Positions 37,896 to 46,756 of a stretch of DNA of 64,000 bases are shown one piece after another. A program made the translations under genes and the position numbers. The DNA comes from Gammaproteobacteria bacterium (GTDB lineage Bacteria > Pseudomonadota > Gammaproteobacteria > Burkholderiales > Burkholderiaceae_C): assembly GCA_018820395.1 (NCBI GenBank), contig JAHJOG010000259.1, forward strand, positions 1-64,000, written 5' to 3'. A model generated the notes under the pieces. The model worked only from the letters and a program-made list of their open reading frames with translations, did not search any database and had not been told where the DNA came from. Positions within the stretch are counted from its first letter, which is position 1, and each line of letters begins with the position of its first letter.

Positions 37896-37925
37896 ATTAT
37901 AAATGCGAATCTCTCGCATTTGCAA
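37896..37925 (-). promoter_or_regulatory. Promoter of bfd-tonB-exbBD
   Basis: On the minus strand TTGCAA, an 18-nt spacer and a perfect TATAAT. The Fur-like palindrome fills the spacer, so bound repressor would block polymerase directly. Confidence 0.72.
37901..37921 (-). promoter_or_regulatory. Fur box in the bfd promoter
   Basis: AAATGCGA-N5-TCGCATTT, a perfect 8-bp inverted repeat, of the AAATGCGAAT-type used by Fur in Burkholderiales. It lies between the -35 and -10 elements 44 bp before bfd. Confidence 0.78.
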
Positions 37926-37997
37926 TCGTTTTCCTTCGACGCCCGTTGCCAGGTCTCCATACGCGGGTGCTGGTCGTCCTCCGCTTCTACCAAGACG

Positions 37998-38474
37998 CTA
38001 TTCGATCTCGCCCATCTGAGACTGAAGGTAGTTTTGCAACCCGACCTTGCCCACCAGGTCGATCTGCGTCTCGAGGAAGTCGATGTGCTCCTCGGTGTCG
38101 TCAAGAATGTCCTGCAGCAAATCGCGGGAGACGTAGTCGCGGACTGCCTCACAGTGCGCGATGCCATTCTTGATCGTGGCTTGAGCGCCGGTTTCCGAAG
38201 CAAGATCGCACTGAAGGATCTCTGGAACGTCTTCACCCACGTTCAACTTCGCCAGATCCTGCAGATTGGGCAGGCCGTCCAACATGAAGATGCGATCCAT
38301 CAGCTTGTCGGCGTGCTTCATTTCGCCGATCGACTCTTCGTACTCCTTCTTGGCCAACTTATCCAAACCCCAGTGCTTCAGCATGCGGTAGTGCAGGAAG
38401 TACTGATTGATCGCCGTTAGCTCGTTCTTCAGTTGTGCTTGCAGGTGTGCAATGACTTGGGCGTCGCCCTTCAT
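37998..38474 (-). CDS. bfr: Bacterioferritin
   Basis: 158 residues from MKGDAQVIAHLQAQLKNELTAINQYFLHYRML. Ferroxidase ligands are present: Glu18, the EESIGEMKHADKLMDRIF Glu/His pair, and DDTEEHIDFLETQ near 127-139. Met52-type haem ligand is in the ..IGEMKHAD segment. It stores iron in a 24-mer with haem between subunits. It is divergent from ahpC, so the OxyR-controlled region lies between them, and it precedes bfd on the same strand. Confidence 0.95.
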   Translation of the reverse strand: MKGDAQVIAHLQAQLKNELTAINQYFLHYRMLKHWGLDKLAKKEYEESIGEMKHADKLMDRIFMLDGLPNLQDLAKLNVGEDVPEILQCDLASETGAQATIKNGIAHCEAVRDYVSRDLLQDILDDTEEHIDFLETQIDLVGKVGLQNYLQSQMGEIE

Positions 38475-38556
38475 GGTTGTTCCTTCTTGTCGAAAGCTTC
38501 GATTGTGAGAGGTGCGGGTGCGCTGGCGCAACACCGCCGCTCGCCTGCCGAATCAC

Positions 38557-38593
38557 ATAGCGCTTGCCAATACTATCAATAGCTTTCTGCTAT
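38557..38593 (+). promoter_or_regulatory. OxyR operator upstream of ahpC
   Basis: Four quarter-sites at the exact spacing of the OxyR consensus: ATAG-N7-CAAT-N7-ATAG-N7-CTAT, 15 of 16 defined bases matched. It ends where the -35 begins, the position for class I activation. Confidence 0.85.
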
Positions 38594-38620
38594 TGTTCTT
38601 TGGATATTGGTAGTTATACT
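38593..38620 (+). promoter_or_regulatory. Promoter of ahpC
   Basis: TTGTTC, 16-nt spacer, TATACT. A good -10 and a moderate -35, as expected for an activator-dependent promoter. The leader to the ahpC ATG is about 36 nt and holds AAGGAAA. Confidence 0.75.
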
Positions 38621-38662
38621 AGTCGCTCGCCATTTGTTCCAGCAACCACAAGGAAACCAAGC

Positions 38663-39235
38663 ATGTCTCTGATCAACACCAAAGTCGCCCCGTTCAAAGC
38701 CACCGCTTATCACAACGGCAAGTTCGTCCCCGTGAGCGACGAGAGCCTCCAGGGTAAATGGTCCGTGGTCGTCTTCTATCCTGCCGACTTCACCTTCGTG
38801 TGCCCGACCGAACTGGGCGACCTTGCTGACCATTACGCTGAATTCAAGAAGCTAGGCGTCGAGATCTATGGCGTCTCGACCGACACGCATTTCACGCACA
38901 AGGCCTGGCATGACACCTCCGACACGATCGGCAAGGTTGAATATCCGCTGATCGGGGATCCCAGCCAGCAGTTGGCGCGCGCGTTCCAGGTGTTGATCGA
39001 GGAGGGCGAGGACGCAGGTCTTGCCTACCGTGGCACGTTCGTGATCGACCCCGAGGGCAAGATCAAGACCATCGAGGTGCACGACAACGGAATTGGACGT
39101 GACGCTGCCGAATTGCTGCGTCGCGTGAAGGCTGCGCAGTATGTCGCCGCGCATCCCGGCGAGGTATGCCCGGCCAAATGGACCGAGGGAGCAGAAACGC
39201 TCAAGCCATCCTTCGATCTCGTCGGAAAGATCTGA
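38663..39235 (+). CDS. ahpC: Alkyl hydroperoxide reductase peroxiredoxin subunit
   Basis: 190 residues from [21 protein letters not shown]. Peroxidatic Cys47 in DFTFVCPTE and resolving Cys169 in GEVCPAKW give the typical 2-Cys (Prx1/AhpC) enzyme that reduces hydrogen peroxide and organic peroxides. The C-terminal GKI end is usual. Electrons come from AhpF, encoded next. Transcription is probably activated by OxyR from the site upstream. Confidence 0.96.
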   Translation: MSLINTKVAPFKATAYHNGKFVPVSDESLQGKWSVVVFYPADFTFVCPTELGDLADHYAEFKKLGVEIYGVSTDTHFTHKAWHDTSDTIGKVEYPLIGDPSQQLARAFQVLIEEGEDAGLAYRGTFVIDPEGKIKTIEVHDNGIGRDAAELLRRVKAAQYVAAHPGEVCPAKWTEGAETLKPSFDLVGKI

Positions 39236-39251
39236 TCGCGTCCATTCGTGA

Positions 39252-39286
39252 GCCCTGGAGCGCATTCGCTCCCGGGCGTTTTTTCT
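39252..39286 (+). terminator. Terminator/attenuator between ahpC and ahpF
   Basis: Stem GCCCTGGAGCG / CGCTCCCGGGC with one mismatch, a CATT loop, then GTTTTTTCTT. It would let more ahpC than ahpF mRNA be made, matching the excess of AhpC protein normally needed. Confidence 0.8.
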
Positions 39287-39311
39287 TCCTTGAGTTAAAC
39301 CAGAGGGCGCC

Positions 39312-40892
39312 ATGCTCGACACAGGAACCAAGAGTCAACTGAAGTCGTATCTCGAGCGCATTGCCGCTCCGGTCGAGATCGTGGCATCGCTCGACGGCAG
39401 CAAGGCGTCTGAAGACCTGCGGGCGTTGCTGAAGGACGTGTCAGATTGTTCGGAGTTGGTGAGCGTCACGGAAAGCCGCGAGGACAATCACCGCAAGCCT
39501 TCTTTTTCGATCAATCGGCCTGGCGAAAATCATGGCCCGCGCTTTGCCGGGTTGCCGATGGGCCACGAATTCACTTCATTGGTGCTTGCGCTCCTGCAGA
39601 TCGGCGGGTATCCGCCGAAGGTCGACCCGGCGGTGCTGCAGCAGATCCGCGAACTCGAAGGCGATTTCGAGTTCGAGATCTACATTTCGCTGAGCTGCCA
39701 CAACTGTCCCGACGTGGTTCAGGCACTCAATCTGATGGCCGTGCAAAACCCGAGGATCAGAGCGATCATGATCGACGGCGCGCTGTTCCAGGACGAGGTC
39801 AAGGAACGCCAGGTCATGGCAGTCCCCACGGTGTTCCTGAACGGCACTGAGTTCGGTCAAGGGCGAATGACTCTCGAAGAGATTCTTGCGAGGATCGACA
39901 GCAGCGGCGTCGAACGCGAAGCGAAGAAGCTCAGCGCGAAGGAGCCCTTCGACATGCTCATCATCGGCGGCGGGCCTGCCGGGGCGGCCGCGGCCGTCTA
40001 TGCGGCTCGTAAGGGCATTCGCACCGGTGTGGCTTCGGAACGGTTCGGCGGGCAAGTTCTCGACACTCTTGGGATCGAGAACTTCATTTCGATCAAGGAA
40101 ACTGAGGGCCCAAGGTTTGCGCTTGCGCTCGAGGAACACGTGCGCCACTACGACGTCGACATCATGAACCTGCAGCGCGCTTCCGCTCTGCGGCCTGCCG
40201 ACGGGTTCATCGAGATCCAGTTCGAGAGCGGCGCATCACTCAAGTCGCGCACGGTCGTCCTATCGACCGGCGCTCGGTGGCGGAACATCGGAGTCCCCGG
40301 CGAGGCCGAGTACAGGAACAAGGGCGTGGCCTATTGCCCGCATTGCGACGGCCCTCTTTTCAAGGGCAAACGGGTGGCAGTGATCGGGGGCGGGAACTCT
40401 GGTGTCGAGGCAGCCATCGATCTGGCCGGGATCGTCGGGCATGTCACGCTGATCGAATACGACAAGCAGCTTCGAGCCGATGCAGTCTTGCAGCGCAAAC
40501 TCAGGAGCCTTGCCAACGTGGCGATCATCACGCACGCGCAGACCACTGAAATCACCGGTGATGGTGGCAAGGTCAATGGACTGGTCTACAAGGACCGCTC
40601 TGAGGGCGACACCCACACGGTGGCCGTTGAGGGGGTGTTCGTGCAGATCGGGCTGGTGCCCAACACGGATTGGCTGAAGGGCACGGTGGAGCTGTCGAGG
40701 CATGGCGAGATCGTCGTCGACAACAGGGGCCAGACCTCTGTTCCGGGCGTGTTTGCTGCGGGGGATGCAACGACGGTGCCCTTCAAACAGATCATCATTG
40801 CAGCGGGCGATGGCGCAAAGGCCGCCCTTGGCGCCTTCGACCACTTGATCCGGACCTCGTCGCCTGTCGAAGAAGCGGCTGAGGTAGCCTGA
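39312..40892 (+). CDS. ahpF: Alkyl hydroperoxide reductase flavoprotein subunit
   Basis: NADH:AhpC disulphide reductase, 526 residues. The N-terminal double-thioredoxin domain has CHNC (LSCHNCPDV), the FAD motif is [19 protein letters not shown], the thioredoxin-reductase-like redox pair is CPHC ([11 protein letters not shown]), and the NADH motif is [16 protein letters not shown]. The C-terminal [28 protein letters not shown] closes the FAD site. It follows ahpC across a hairpin terminator. Confidence 0.96.
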   Translation: MLDTGTKSQLKSYLERIAAPVEIVASLDGSKASEDLRALLKDVSDCSELVSVTESREDNHRKPSFSINRPGENHGPRFAGLPMGHEFTSLVLALLQIGGYPPKVDPAVLQQIRELEGDFEFEIYISLSCHNCPDVVQALNLMAVQNPRIRAIMIDGALFQDEVKERQVMAVPTVFLNGTEFGQGRMTLEEILARIDSSGVEREAKKLSAKEPFDMLIIGGGPAGAAAAVYAARKGIRTGVASERFGGQVLDTLGIENFISIKETEGPRFALALEEHVRHYDVDIMNLQRASALRPADGFIEIQFESGASLKSRTVVLSTGARWRNIGVPGEAEYRNKGVAYCPHCDGPLFKGKRVAVIGGGNSGVEAAIDLAGIVGHVTLIEYDKQLRADAVLQRKLRSLANVAIITHAQTTEITGDGGKVNGLVYKDRSEGDTHTVAVEGVFVQIGLVPNTDWLKGTVELSRHGEIVVDNRGQTSVPGVFAAGDATTVPFKQIIIAAGDGAKAALGAFDHLIRTSSPVEEAAEVA

Positions 40893-40932
40893 AGGCGCCC
40901 CAGCCGGTCACCGTGCGGGCTGTGATTCGGTT

Positions 40933-41754
40933 TCAGTAGGTCAGTCGCTCCGGGCGCAATTCCTGCAGGATGGTCGTCGCGATCTCTTCGATGGACTTGG
41001 TGGTCGTGGAAAGCCAGCGAATCCCTGCTCGCCGCATCATCGCCTCCGCTTCGCTTACCTCGTTGCGGCAGTTCTCGAGGCTGGCATAGCGCGAGTTGGG
41101 CCGCCGTTCATTTCTGATCTCGCTCAGGCGCTCGGGTTGGATCGTCAGGCCGAATATCTTCTTGCGATGCGGCAAGAGGGCGGGCGGCAGTTGCCTGCGG
41201 TCGAAGTCTTCGGGAATCAGAGGGTAGTTTGCGGCTTTCAGGCCGTGTTGCATGGCCAGATAGAGCGATGTCGGCGTCTTGCCGCTGCGGCTGACTCCGA
41301 CGAGGATCACATCGGCGCTTTCCAGGTCTCGGTTGCTCTGGCCGTCGTCGTGAGCCAGGCTGAAATCGATCGCCTGGATTCTTGCGTTGTATTCCTTGCT
41401 CTTGCTGACGTCGCTGAAGCGCCCGATGCGATGGTTCGACTTCATCGCGAGTTCGATCTCCAGCGGCCGCACGAAGGTGCCGAACATGTCGAGCAACATG
41501 CCCTTGCATCCTGTCTCGATGACTTCGAGGACTTCCATATTTGCCAGCGTGGTGAAGACGATCGGTCGCTGCCCTTCGATCTCTGCCACGTGGTTGATCC
41601 TGCGCACCGCCTGATGGGCCTTGTCGACGGTGTCCGTGAACGGCAGTCGCACGTGGCGCGGCGTCATTTCGAACTGGGCGAGCACAGCGTTGCCGAACGT
41701 TTCTGCGGTAATGCCCGTGCCATCGGAGACGAAAAATACGGTTCGCGTGTGCAT
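40933..41754 (-). CDS. ppsR: Phosphoenolpyruvate synthase regulatory protein (bifunctional kinase/pyrophosphorylase)
   Basis: 273 residues from [18 protein letters not shown], the DUF299 N-terminus. The P-loop is [15 protein letters not shown]. The enzyme inactivates PpsA with ADP-dependent threonine phosphorylation and reactivates it by phosphorolysis. It is divergent from ppsA with 185 bp between starts, the usual arrangement, so assignment to PpsA and not PPDK is supported by context. Confidence 0.94.
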   Translation of the reverse strand: MHTRTVFFVSDGTGITAETFGNAVLAQFEMTPRHVRLPFTDTVDKAHQAVRRINHVAEIEGQRPIVFTTLANMEVLEVIETGCKGMLLDMFGTFVRPLEIELAMKSNHRIGRFSDVSKSKEYNARIQAIDFSLAHDDGQSNRDLESADVILVGVSRSGKTPTSLYLAMQHGLKAANYPLIPEDFDRRQLPPALLPHRKKIFGLTIQPERLSEIRNERRPNSRYASLENCRNEVSEAEAMMRRAGIRWLSTTTKSIEEIATTILQELRPERLTY

Positions 41755-41939
41755 GATCGATCGGCCTTGTCCTGCGGCGAAGCCCTTGCGGCGGCGCCTA
41801 CAATCGCTCCCATTATCCGGAAAGCCTCGCGCAGTTCCGTCCTGATTTTCCATGCATGCCGCGCCAGCACCGAAAGCAAGAAGAACGATCGTGCAGCGCC
41901 GCACGCATGTGGTAGCGAATTCAACTTCTGGAGCTTCCC

Positions 41940-44336
41940 ATGTCTGACCTCTTCGAAGCGACCGCACTGGTCGTTCCGTTCGAAAATCTGAGAATGTCCG
42001 ACGTCGAGTCGGTCGGCGGCAAGAACGCCAGTCTCGGCGAGATGATCTCGCAACTGCCGCAAGGCGTGCGCGTTCCAACCGGCTTCGCCACCACGGCCCA
42101 CGCATTCCGACAGTTTCTCGCCCATGACGGCCTGGCGAACAAGATCAGCGCAAGGCTTGCCGAATTGGACACCGACGATGTGCGTGCACTTGCTGTTGCA
42201 GGAGCGGAAATTCGTTCGATGGTCGAGGCACAACCCTTTCCCGACGACCTGCAGAAGGCCATTTCCGCGGCCTTTGCCAAGTTGAGCGAAGGCAACCCCG
42301 CGGCTTCTTTCGCGGTCCGCTCTTCGGCAACCGCGGAAGACCTGCCGGATGCATCGTTCGCGGGCCAGCAGGAAACTTTCTTGAATGTCGTTGGCATCGA
42401 GGACGTGCTCCTCAAGATGAAGGAGGTCTTTGCATCTCTCTACAACGACCGCGCCATCAGCTATCGCGTGCACAAGGGTTTCGCTCATGATGTCGTCGCG
42501 CTCTCGGCTGGCGTGCAACGCATGGTGCGTAGCGATCTGGGCGCCGCCGGCGTCATGTTCACGATCGACACGGAATCCGGCTTCGACGACGTGGTGTTCA
42601 TTACGTCGAGTTACGGCCTCGGCGAAACGGTCGTGCAGGGAGCCGTGAACCCGGATGAGTTCTATGTGCACAAGCCGACCCTTCGAGCGGGAAAGCGCGC
42701 GGTGATCAGGCGCAATCTGGGCTCGAAGCTGATCCAGATGGAGTTCACGAGTGCGCAGGAAAAGGCGAGCAGCGGAAAGTTGGTGAAGATGACGGACGTC
42801 CCAACCGAACAACGCAACAGGTACTCACTCAGCGACGCGGATGTCGAACAGCTTGCGCGCTATGCCCTCGTCATCGAAGAGCACTATGGGCGTCCGATGG
42901 ACATTGAATGGGGCAAGGACGGCTCGGACGGGCTGCTCTATATCCTTCAGGCCCGTCCGGAGACGGTAAAGAGCCAGCAGCAGGGCAAGGCAGAGCAGCG
43001 CTACAAACTTTTGGGACGAGGTGCCGTGCTGGCCGAAGGCCGAGCCATCGGGCAGAAGATCGGCACGGGTCCGGTCCGCCTCGTGCACAGCATCAGCGAG
43101 ATGGACAAGGTTCAGGCCGGCGACATTCTGGTGACGGACATGACCGATCCCAATTGGGAACCTGTCATGAAGCGTGCTTCCGCGATCGTGACCAACCGGG
43201 GTGGGCGCACTTGCCATGCCGCCATCATCGCGCGCGAACTCGGCATTCCCGCTGTTGTGGGCTGTGGAGACGCGACCGATCTTCTGAAGGAGGGGACTCT
43301 GGTGACGGTCAGTTGTGCCGAAGGCGACACCGGCTTCATCTACGACGGGCTGCTCGAGACTGAGATCACGGAAGTCCGTCGCGGTGCGATGCCCGAGATC
43401 GACATCAAGATCATGATGAACGTGGGCAATCCTCAGTTGGCGTTCGACTTCGCGCAACTGCCCAATCATGGGGTCGGCCTTGCGCGTCTCGAGTTCATCA
43501 TCAACAACAACATCGGGGTCCACCCGAAAGCGATCCTCGACTATCCGAACGTCGATGCCGATCTGAAAAAGGCGGTGGAATCGGTGGCACGCGGCCATGC
43601 TTCGCCCCGTGCGTTCTACGTCGACAAGGTGGCAGAAGGCATTGCAACCATCGGCGCAGCCTTCTGGCCGAAGCCCGTCATCGTGCGACTGTCGGATTTC
43701 AAGTCGAACGAATATCGCAAGTTGATCGGGGGCAGCCGCTACGAGCCGGAAGAAGAGAATCCGATGCTCGGTTTTCGAGGTGCCGCCCGCTATCTCAGCA
43801 AAGAGTTCGGTGAGGCCTTCGCCATGGAGTGCGAAGCGCTGAAGCGCGTGCGAAACGAGATGGGGCTCACCAACATTCAGATCATGGTGCCTTTTGTTCG
43901 CACGCTCGGTCAGGCCGATCGCGTGACCGGATTGCTTGGCGATCACGGACTCAAGCGCGGCGAAAACGAGCTGAAGCTCATCATGATGTGCGAGGTTCCG
44001 AGCAACGCCGTTCTCGCTGATGAGTTCCTGCAATATTTCGACGGCTTCTCGATCGGCTCGAACGATCTGACTCAACTCACCCTCGGGCTGGATCGCGATT
44101 CCGGTCTCGAATTGCTGGCGGCGGATTTCGATGAGCGTGACCCTGCAGTCAAGGCTTTGCTGGCCCGCGTCATCAAGGCGTGCAAGGCGCAGGGCAAGTA
44201 CGTGGGCATCTGCGGGCAGGGCCCCAGCGACCACCCTGACTTTGCTCAGTGGTTGGCTGAACAAGGCATCGAATCGATCTCGTTGAACCCGGACAGCGTC
44301 ATCGATACCTGGCAACTGCTCGGCAAGAAGGACTGA
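41940..44336 (+). CDS. ppsA: Phosphoenolpyruvate synthase
   Basis: Pyruvate + ATP + water to PEP + AMP + phosphate; gluconeogenesis from C3 acids. 798 residues. ATP-grasp N-domain ([35 protein letters not shown]), phosphohistidine domain with the catalytic His in [17 protein letters not shown], the TIM barrel with [21 protein letters not shown] and the terminal [31 protein letters not shown] precedes the ATG by 5 nt. Its threonine next to the catalytic histidine (RTCH) is the target of PpsR, encoded divergently. Confidence 0.97.
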   Translation: MSDLFEATALVVPFENLRMSDVESVGGKNASLGEMISQLPQGVRVPTGFATTAHAFRQFLAHDGLANKISARLAELDTDDVRALAVAGAEIRSMVEAQPFPDDLQKAISAAFAKLSEGNPAASFAVRSSATAEDLPDASFAGQQETFLNVVGIEDVLLKMKEVFASLYNDRAISYRVHKGFAHDVVALSAGVQRMVRSDLGAAGVMFTIDTESGFDDVVFITSSYGLGETVVQGAVNPDEFYVHKPTLRAGKRAVIRRNLGSKLIQMEFTSAQEKASSGKLVKMTDVPTEQRNRYSLSDADVEQLARYALVIEEHYGRPMDIEWGKDGSDGLLYILQARPETVKSQQQGKAEQRYKLLGRGAVLAEGRAIGQKIGTGPVRLVHSISEMDKVQAGDILVTDMTDPNWEPVMKRASAIVTNRGGRTCHAAIIARELGIPAVVGCGDATDLLKEGTLVTVSCAEGDTGFIYDGLLETEITEVRRGAMPEIDIKIMMNVGNPQLAFDFAQLPNHGVGLARLEFIINNNIGVHPKAILDYPNVDADLKKAVESVARGHASPRAFYVDKVAEGIATIGAAFWPKPVIVRLSDFKSNEYRKLIGGSRYEPEEENPMLGFRGAARYLSKEFGEAFAMECEALKRVRNEMGLTNIQIMVPFVRTLGQADRVTGLLGDHGLKRGENELKLIMMCEVPSNAVLADEFLQYFDGFSIGSNDLTQLTLGLDRDSGLELLAADFDERDPAVKALLARVIKACKAQGKYVGICGQGPSDHPDFAQWLAEQGIESISLNPDSVIDTWQLLGKKD

Positions 44337-44344
44337 CGGGGTTG

Positions 44345-44384
44345 AAGTCGCGGGGCCCGGTGTTGCTGACGGCTCCCGCGACTT
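44345..44384 (+). terminator. Candidate hairpin after ppsA, without a T-run
   Basis: Perfect 10-bp inverted repeat AAGTCGCGGG / CCCGCGACTT enclosing 20 nt, starting 8 nt after the ppsA stop. It is not followed by T's, so it may stabilise the 3' end rather than terminate. The remaining 170 bp up to the next gene contain a weaker ATGCA/TGCAT repeat and nothing else I recognise. Confidence 0.45.
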
Positions 44385-44553
44385 AGTTCACATGTTGAGT
44401 GCGATTCGCCCCCGCTCGATTTGGGAGGATGAAACAAAATGCAACTTTGCATGTGATCGTTCGATGCGTAACCGGATCGCAGGTGACGCTGGTCTCGCAC
44501 CAGCAGGCACCGCGTCTTTCGCGCCGTCGCGGTCACGCTTTGGCGAGGAAAGC

Positions 44554-45024
44554 ATGATTCTTTTCAAGACACCAGTCGGGCAACAGGCATTCAAGGAGCG
44601 ATCGGTCACCCTCACGCCGCGCCAACGCTCTGCGTTCATCCTTTGCGACGGCAAGCGGTCCGTCGACGATGTGTTAAGCGCTACCGCAGGAATCGGACGC
44701 GAAGAAATCGAGCAGATGATCTCGCTGGGCCTGCTCGATCGGGGCGCTACGCAAGTTTCCGGCCCCGTATCCGAGCTTCACGCAGAGGGACTCAACGACG
44801 CCAGGATCGACGCCCCCGTAGCGCGGACATCCCAGCAGCGTTACCAAGACGCCTACCCCATCGCGATTCGCTTGACTGGAGCCCTTGGTCTGCGCGGCTT
44901 TCGCCTCAACTTGGCAGTGGAAGGCACTTCGTCCTATGAAGAACTGCTGGCTCTGGCACCCAAGATCAGAGCGGCAGTCGGGCCCGAGAAGGCGGCCCCC
45001 CTCGATCAGGCGCTCACCGCCTAA
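44554..45024 (+). CDS. Conserved hypothetical protein upstream of rpsF
   Basis: 156 residues from [17 protein letters not shown], with GAGGAAA 4-5 nt before it; the ORF-track start 162 bases upstream has no such site. The first 65 residues look like a winged-helix-type unit ([22 protein letters not shown], then [16 protein letters not shown]). The second half, after a Ser/Ala linker, is helical ([18 protein letters not shown]). There is no signal or membrane segment. I do not recognise a characterised family. It is 110 bp ahead of rpsF on the same strand but rpsF has its own promoter. Confidence 0.7.
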   Translation: MILFKTPVGQQAFKERSVTLTPRQRSAFILCDGKRSVDDVLSATAGIGREEIEQMISLGLLDRGATQVSGPVSELHAEGLNDARIDAPVARTSQQRYQDAYPIAIRLTGALGLRGFRLNLAVEGTSSYEELLALAPKIRAAVGPEKAAPLDQALTA

Positions 45025-45027
45025 CCG

Positions 45028-45056
45028 GTCTCGCGCTGCCTTCAGACTGCTATAAT
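45028..45056 (+). promoter_or_regulatory. Promoter of the rpsF operon
   Basis: A perfect TATAAT at 45051-45056. The -35 region at the right distance is poor (GTCTCG). It lies 78 bp before rpsF and starts a structured leader. Confidence 0.55.
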
Positions 45057-45071
45057 CGCGGGCTTCGCCTT

Positions 45072-45100
45072 GCCACACCGCATCTGACGCTGCGGGTGGC
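45072..45100 (+). promoter_or_regulatory. Hairpin in the rpsF leader, candidate S6:S18 autoregulatory element
   Basis: GCCAC-A-CCGCA pairs with TGCGG-GTGGC (10 bp with one bulged A) around an 8-nt loop. In many bacteria the S6:S18 complex binds a leader hairpin with an ACCG next to a bulge and a GGTGG-like strand, mimicking 16S helix 22. This hairpin shows ACCG and GGGTGG in the right place. A second small CTTC-TTCG-GAAG hairpin follows just before the ribosome site. The match is by eye only. Confidence 0.45.
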
Positions 45101-45134
45101 TTCATCCTTCTTCGGAAGATCCACAAGGAGTGCC

Positions 45135-45509
45135 ATGCGTCACTACGAAATCATTTTGTTGATCCATCCGGATCAAAGCGAGCAGGTACCTGCCATGCTC
45201 GAGCGTTACAAGGGCATGATCACCGCCGGCGGCGGCAAGATCCATCGCGTTGAAGATTGGGGCCGTCGCCAGTTGGCCTATCAGATCAACAAGCTCAGCA
45301 AGGCGCACTATCTGTGCGTCAACATCGAGGCGGAGCAATCTGTCATGGCCGAGTTGGAGCATGCCTTCAAGTTCAACGACGCCGTGCTGCGTCATCTCAC
45401 GGTGCTCAGGAAAAAGGCCGATACCGGCCCGTCTTCCATGATGAAGACCGTCGAGCGCGAAGAGGCCCGGAAGGCGCAGCAGGCGGAATACGCCGCCAAC
45501 AACAACTAA
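45135..45509 (+). CDS. rpsF: 30S ribosomal protein S6
   Basis: 124 residues from [22 protein letters not shown], with AAGGAG 4 nt before. The conserved [20 protein letters not shown] and YLCVNIEAE segments give the ferredoxin-like fold. The C-terminal tail is Lys/Ala-rich. S6 binds S18, encoded two genes later. First gene of rpsF-priB-rpsR-rplI. Confidence 0.97.
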   Translation: MRHYEIILLIHPDQSEQVPAMLERYKGMITAGGGKIHRVEDWGRRQLAYQINKLSKAHYLCVNIEAEQSVMAELEHAFKFNDAVLRHLTVLRKKADTGPSSMMKTVEREEARKAQQAEYAANNN

Positions 45510-45513
45510 GGGC

Positions 45514-45813
45514 GTGGCCGCGGCAGTCAATCAACTGGTGTTGACTGCATGCGTCGCCGAGTTGGGTGCCTTGCGATTCACGCCGGCCGGACTGCCAGCC
45601 ATCGACTTGCTTCTCGAGCATGAATCCGCGCTGATCGAAGCCACAGGGCCGAGAGAAGTTCGGGCGAGCTTGAAAGGCGTTGCGTTCGGGGCGGTTGCCG
45701 AGCGTCTCGCGAGACAGGCGATGGGGAGCAATTGGAAGTTTCATGGCTTCCTTGCAACGCCCGGCCGAGCGAAGCACCCGGTGTTTCATATCCAGGATTT
45801 TCAGCAAGATTAA
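45514..45813 (+). CDS. priB: Primosomal replication protein N (PriB)
   Basis: 99-residue single OB-fold that binds single-stranded DNA and PriA during replication restart. GTG start 4 bp after rpsF. Sequence NQLVLTACVAELGALRFTPAGLPAIDLLLEHES and the C-terminal FHGFLATPGRAKHPVFHIQDFQ match PriB. Its place between rpsF and rpsR is the classic one. Confidence 0.93.
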   Translation: MAAAVNQLVLTACVAELGALRFTPAGLPAIDLLLEHESALIEATGPREVRASLKGVAFGAVAERLARQAMGSNWKFHGFLATPGRAKHPVFHIQDFQQD

Positions 45814-45831
45814 CTTTTCAGAGGTCCCCTC

Positions 45832-46113
45832 ATGGCGACGTTCAAGAAATTCAACAAAGACAAGCGGCCCAAGCGCAACACTCAGTCGCTGCTGTTCAAG
45901 CGCAAGCGCTTCTGCCGCTTCACCGTGGCAGGTGTCGAAGAGATCGACTACAAGGACATCGACACCTTGCGCGACTTCATTGGCGAGAACGGCAAGATCA
46001 CGCCTGCTCGACTGACCGGCACGCGCGCCATCTATCAGCGTCAACTCAACACCGCGATCAAGCGTGCGCGCTTCCTGGCGATGGTTCCCTACAGCGATCA
46101 ACATCGCGTCTAA
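45832..46113 (+). CDS. rpsR: 30S ribosomal protein S18
   Basis: 93 residues. Core [41 protein letters not shown] and C-terminal [18 protein letters not shown]. The N-terminal basic tail is slightly longer than in E. coli (75). GGTCCCC-type spacing is unremarkable; AGAGG precedes the ATG. Third gene of the operon. Confidence 0.97.
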   Translation: MATFKKFNKDKRPKRNTQSLLFKRKRFCRFTVAGVEEIDYKDIDTLRDFIGENGKITPARLTGTRAIYQRQLNTAIKRARFLAMVPYSDQHRV

Positions 46114-46128
46114 GGAAGGTCAGACACC

Positions 46129-46581
46129 ATGCAAGTCATACTTCTGGACAAAGTCGTCAACCTCGGCGTGCTCGGCGAGATCGTCAAGGTCAAGGACGGG
46201 TACGCGCGAAACTATCTGATTCCGTCAGGTCGTGCTCGACGGGCCACCGAGGCTAACAAGGCGGAATTCGAGGCGAAACGAGTCGAACTCGAAAAGGCTG
46301 CCGAGGCCAAACTGGCTGAATCGCGCGCTCAGGGTGAGAAGCTCAATGGGATGGTCGTCAAGCTGACCCAAAAGGCGGGCGTCGATGGGCGCTTGTTCGG
46401 TTCGGTCACGAATCAGGACATCGCCGAGGAACTGACCAAGCAGGGCTACAAGGTTGCCAAGTCGCAGGTTCGCATGCCGAACGGTCTCATCAAGACGGTG
46501 GGCGACAGCACGGTGAGCGTCGTGCTCCACACCGATGTCGTCGTCGACGTTACCGTGACCGTCTACGGCGAGAGCGCTTGA
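46129..46581 (+). CDS. rplI: 50S ribosomal protein L9
   Basis: 150 residues with the L9 signature [32 protein letters not shown], the long connecting helix and the C-terminal RNA-binding domain. Last gene of the rpsF operon, followed by a strong terminator 25 nt later. Confidence 0.97.
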   Translation: MQVILLDKVVNLGVLGEIVKVKDGYARNYLIPSGRARRATEANKAEFEAKRVELEKAAEAKLAESRAQGEKLNGMVVKLTQKAGVDGRLFGSVTNQDIAEELTKQGYKVAKSQVRMPNGLIKTVGDSTVSVVLHTDVVVDVTVTVYGESA

Positions 46582-46606
46582 TCGACGACTGTGCTGCGCG
46601 TCATCG

Positions 46607-46634
46607 AAGCCGCCTGCGGGCGGCTTTTTCTTTT
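46607..46634 (+). terminator. Rho-independent terminator of rpsF-priB-rpsR-rplI
   Basis: Perfect 8-bp stem AAGCCGCC / GGCGGCTT with a 4-nt loop, then TTTTTCTTTT. Confidence 0.92.
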
Positions 46635-46666
46635 CAGAAACTGAGTTGCAAGCCGTACTGCACCGG

Positions 46667-46697
46667 TTGATCACCGCTTGATCACTGGTTATTCACA
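46667..46697 (+). promoter_or_regulatory. Tandem TTGATCAC repeats and DnaA-box-like word upstream of dnaB
   Basis: Two copies of TTGATCAC start 11 bp apart (one helical turn), and 3 bp after the second lies TTATTCACA, one base from the DnaA box TTATCCACA. They sit 60-90 bp before the dnaB ATG. A DnaA-linked control of helicase expression is possible but unproven. Confidence 0.4.
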
Positions 46698-46756
46698 ACC
46701 TTGTCCGATGACGGCTTGCCTATGCCGGCTTAGGATCGTGGGTTGCAAGGAAGTCC

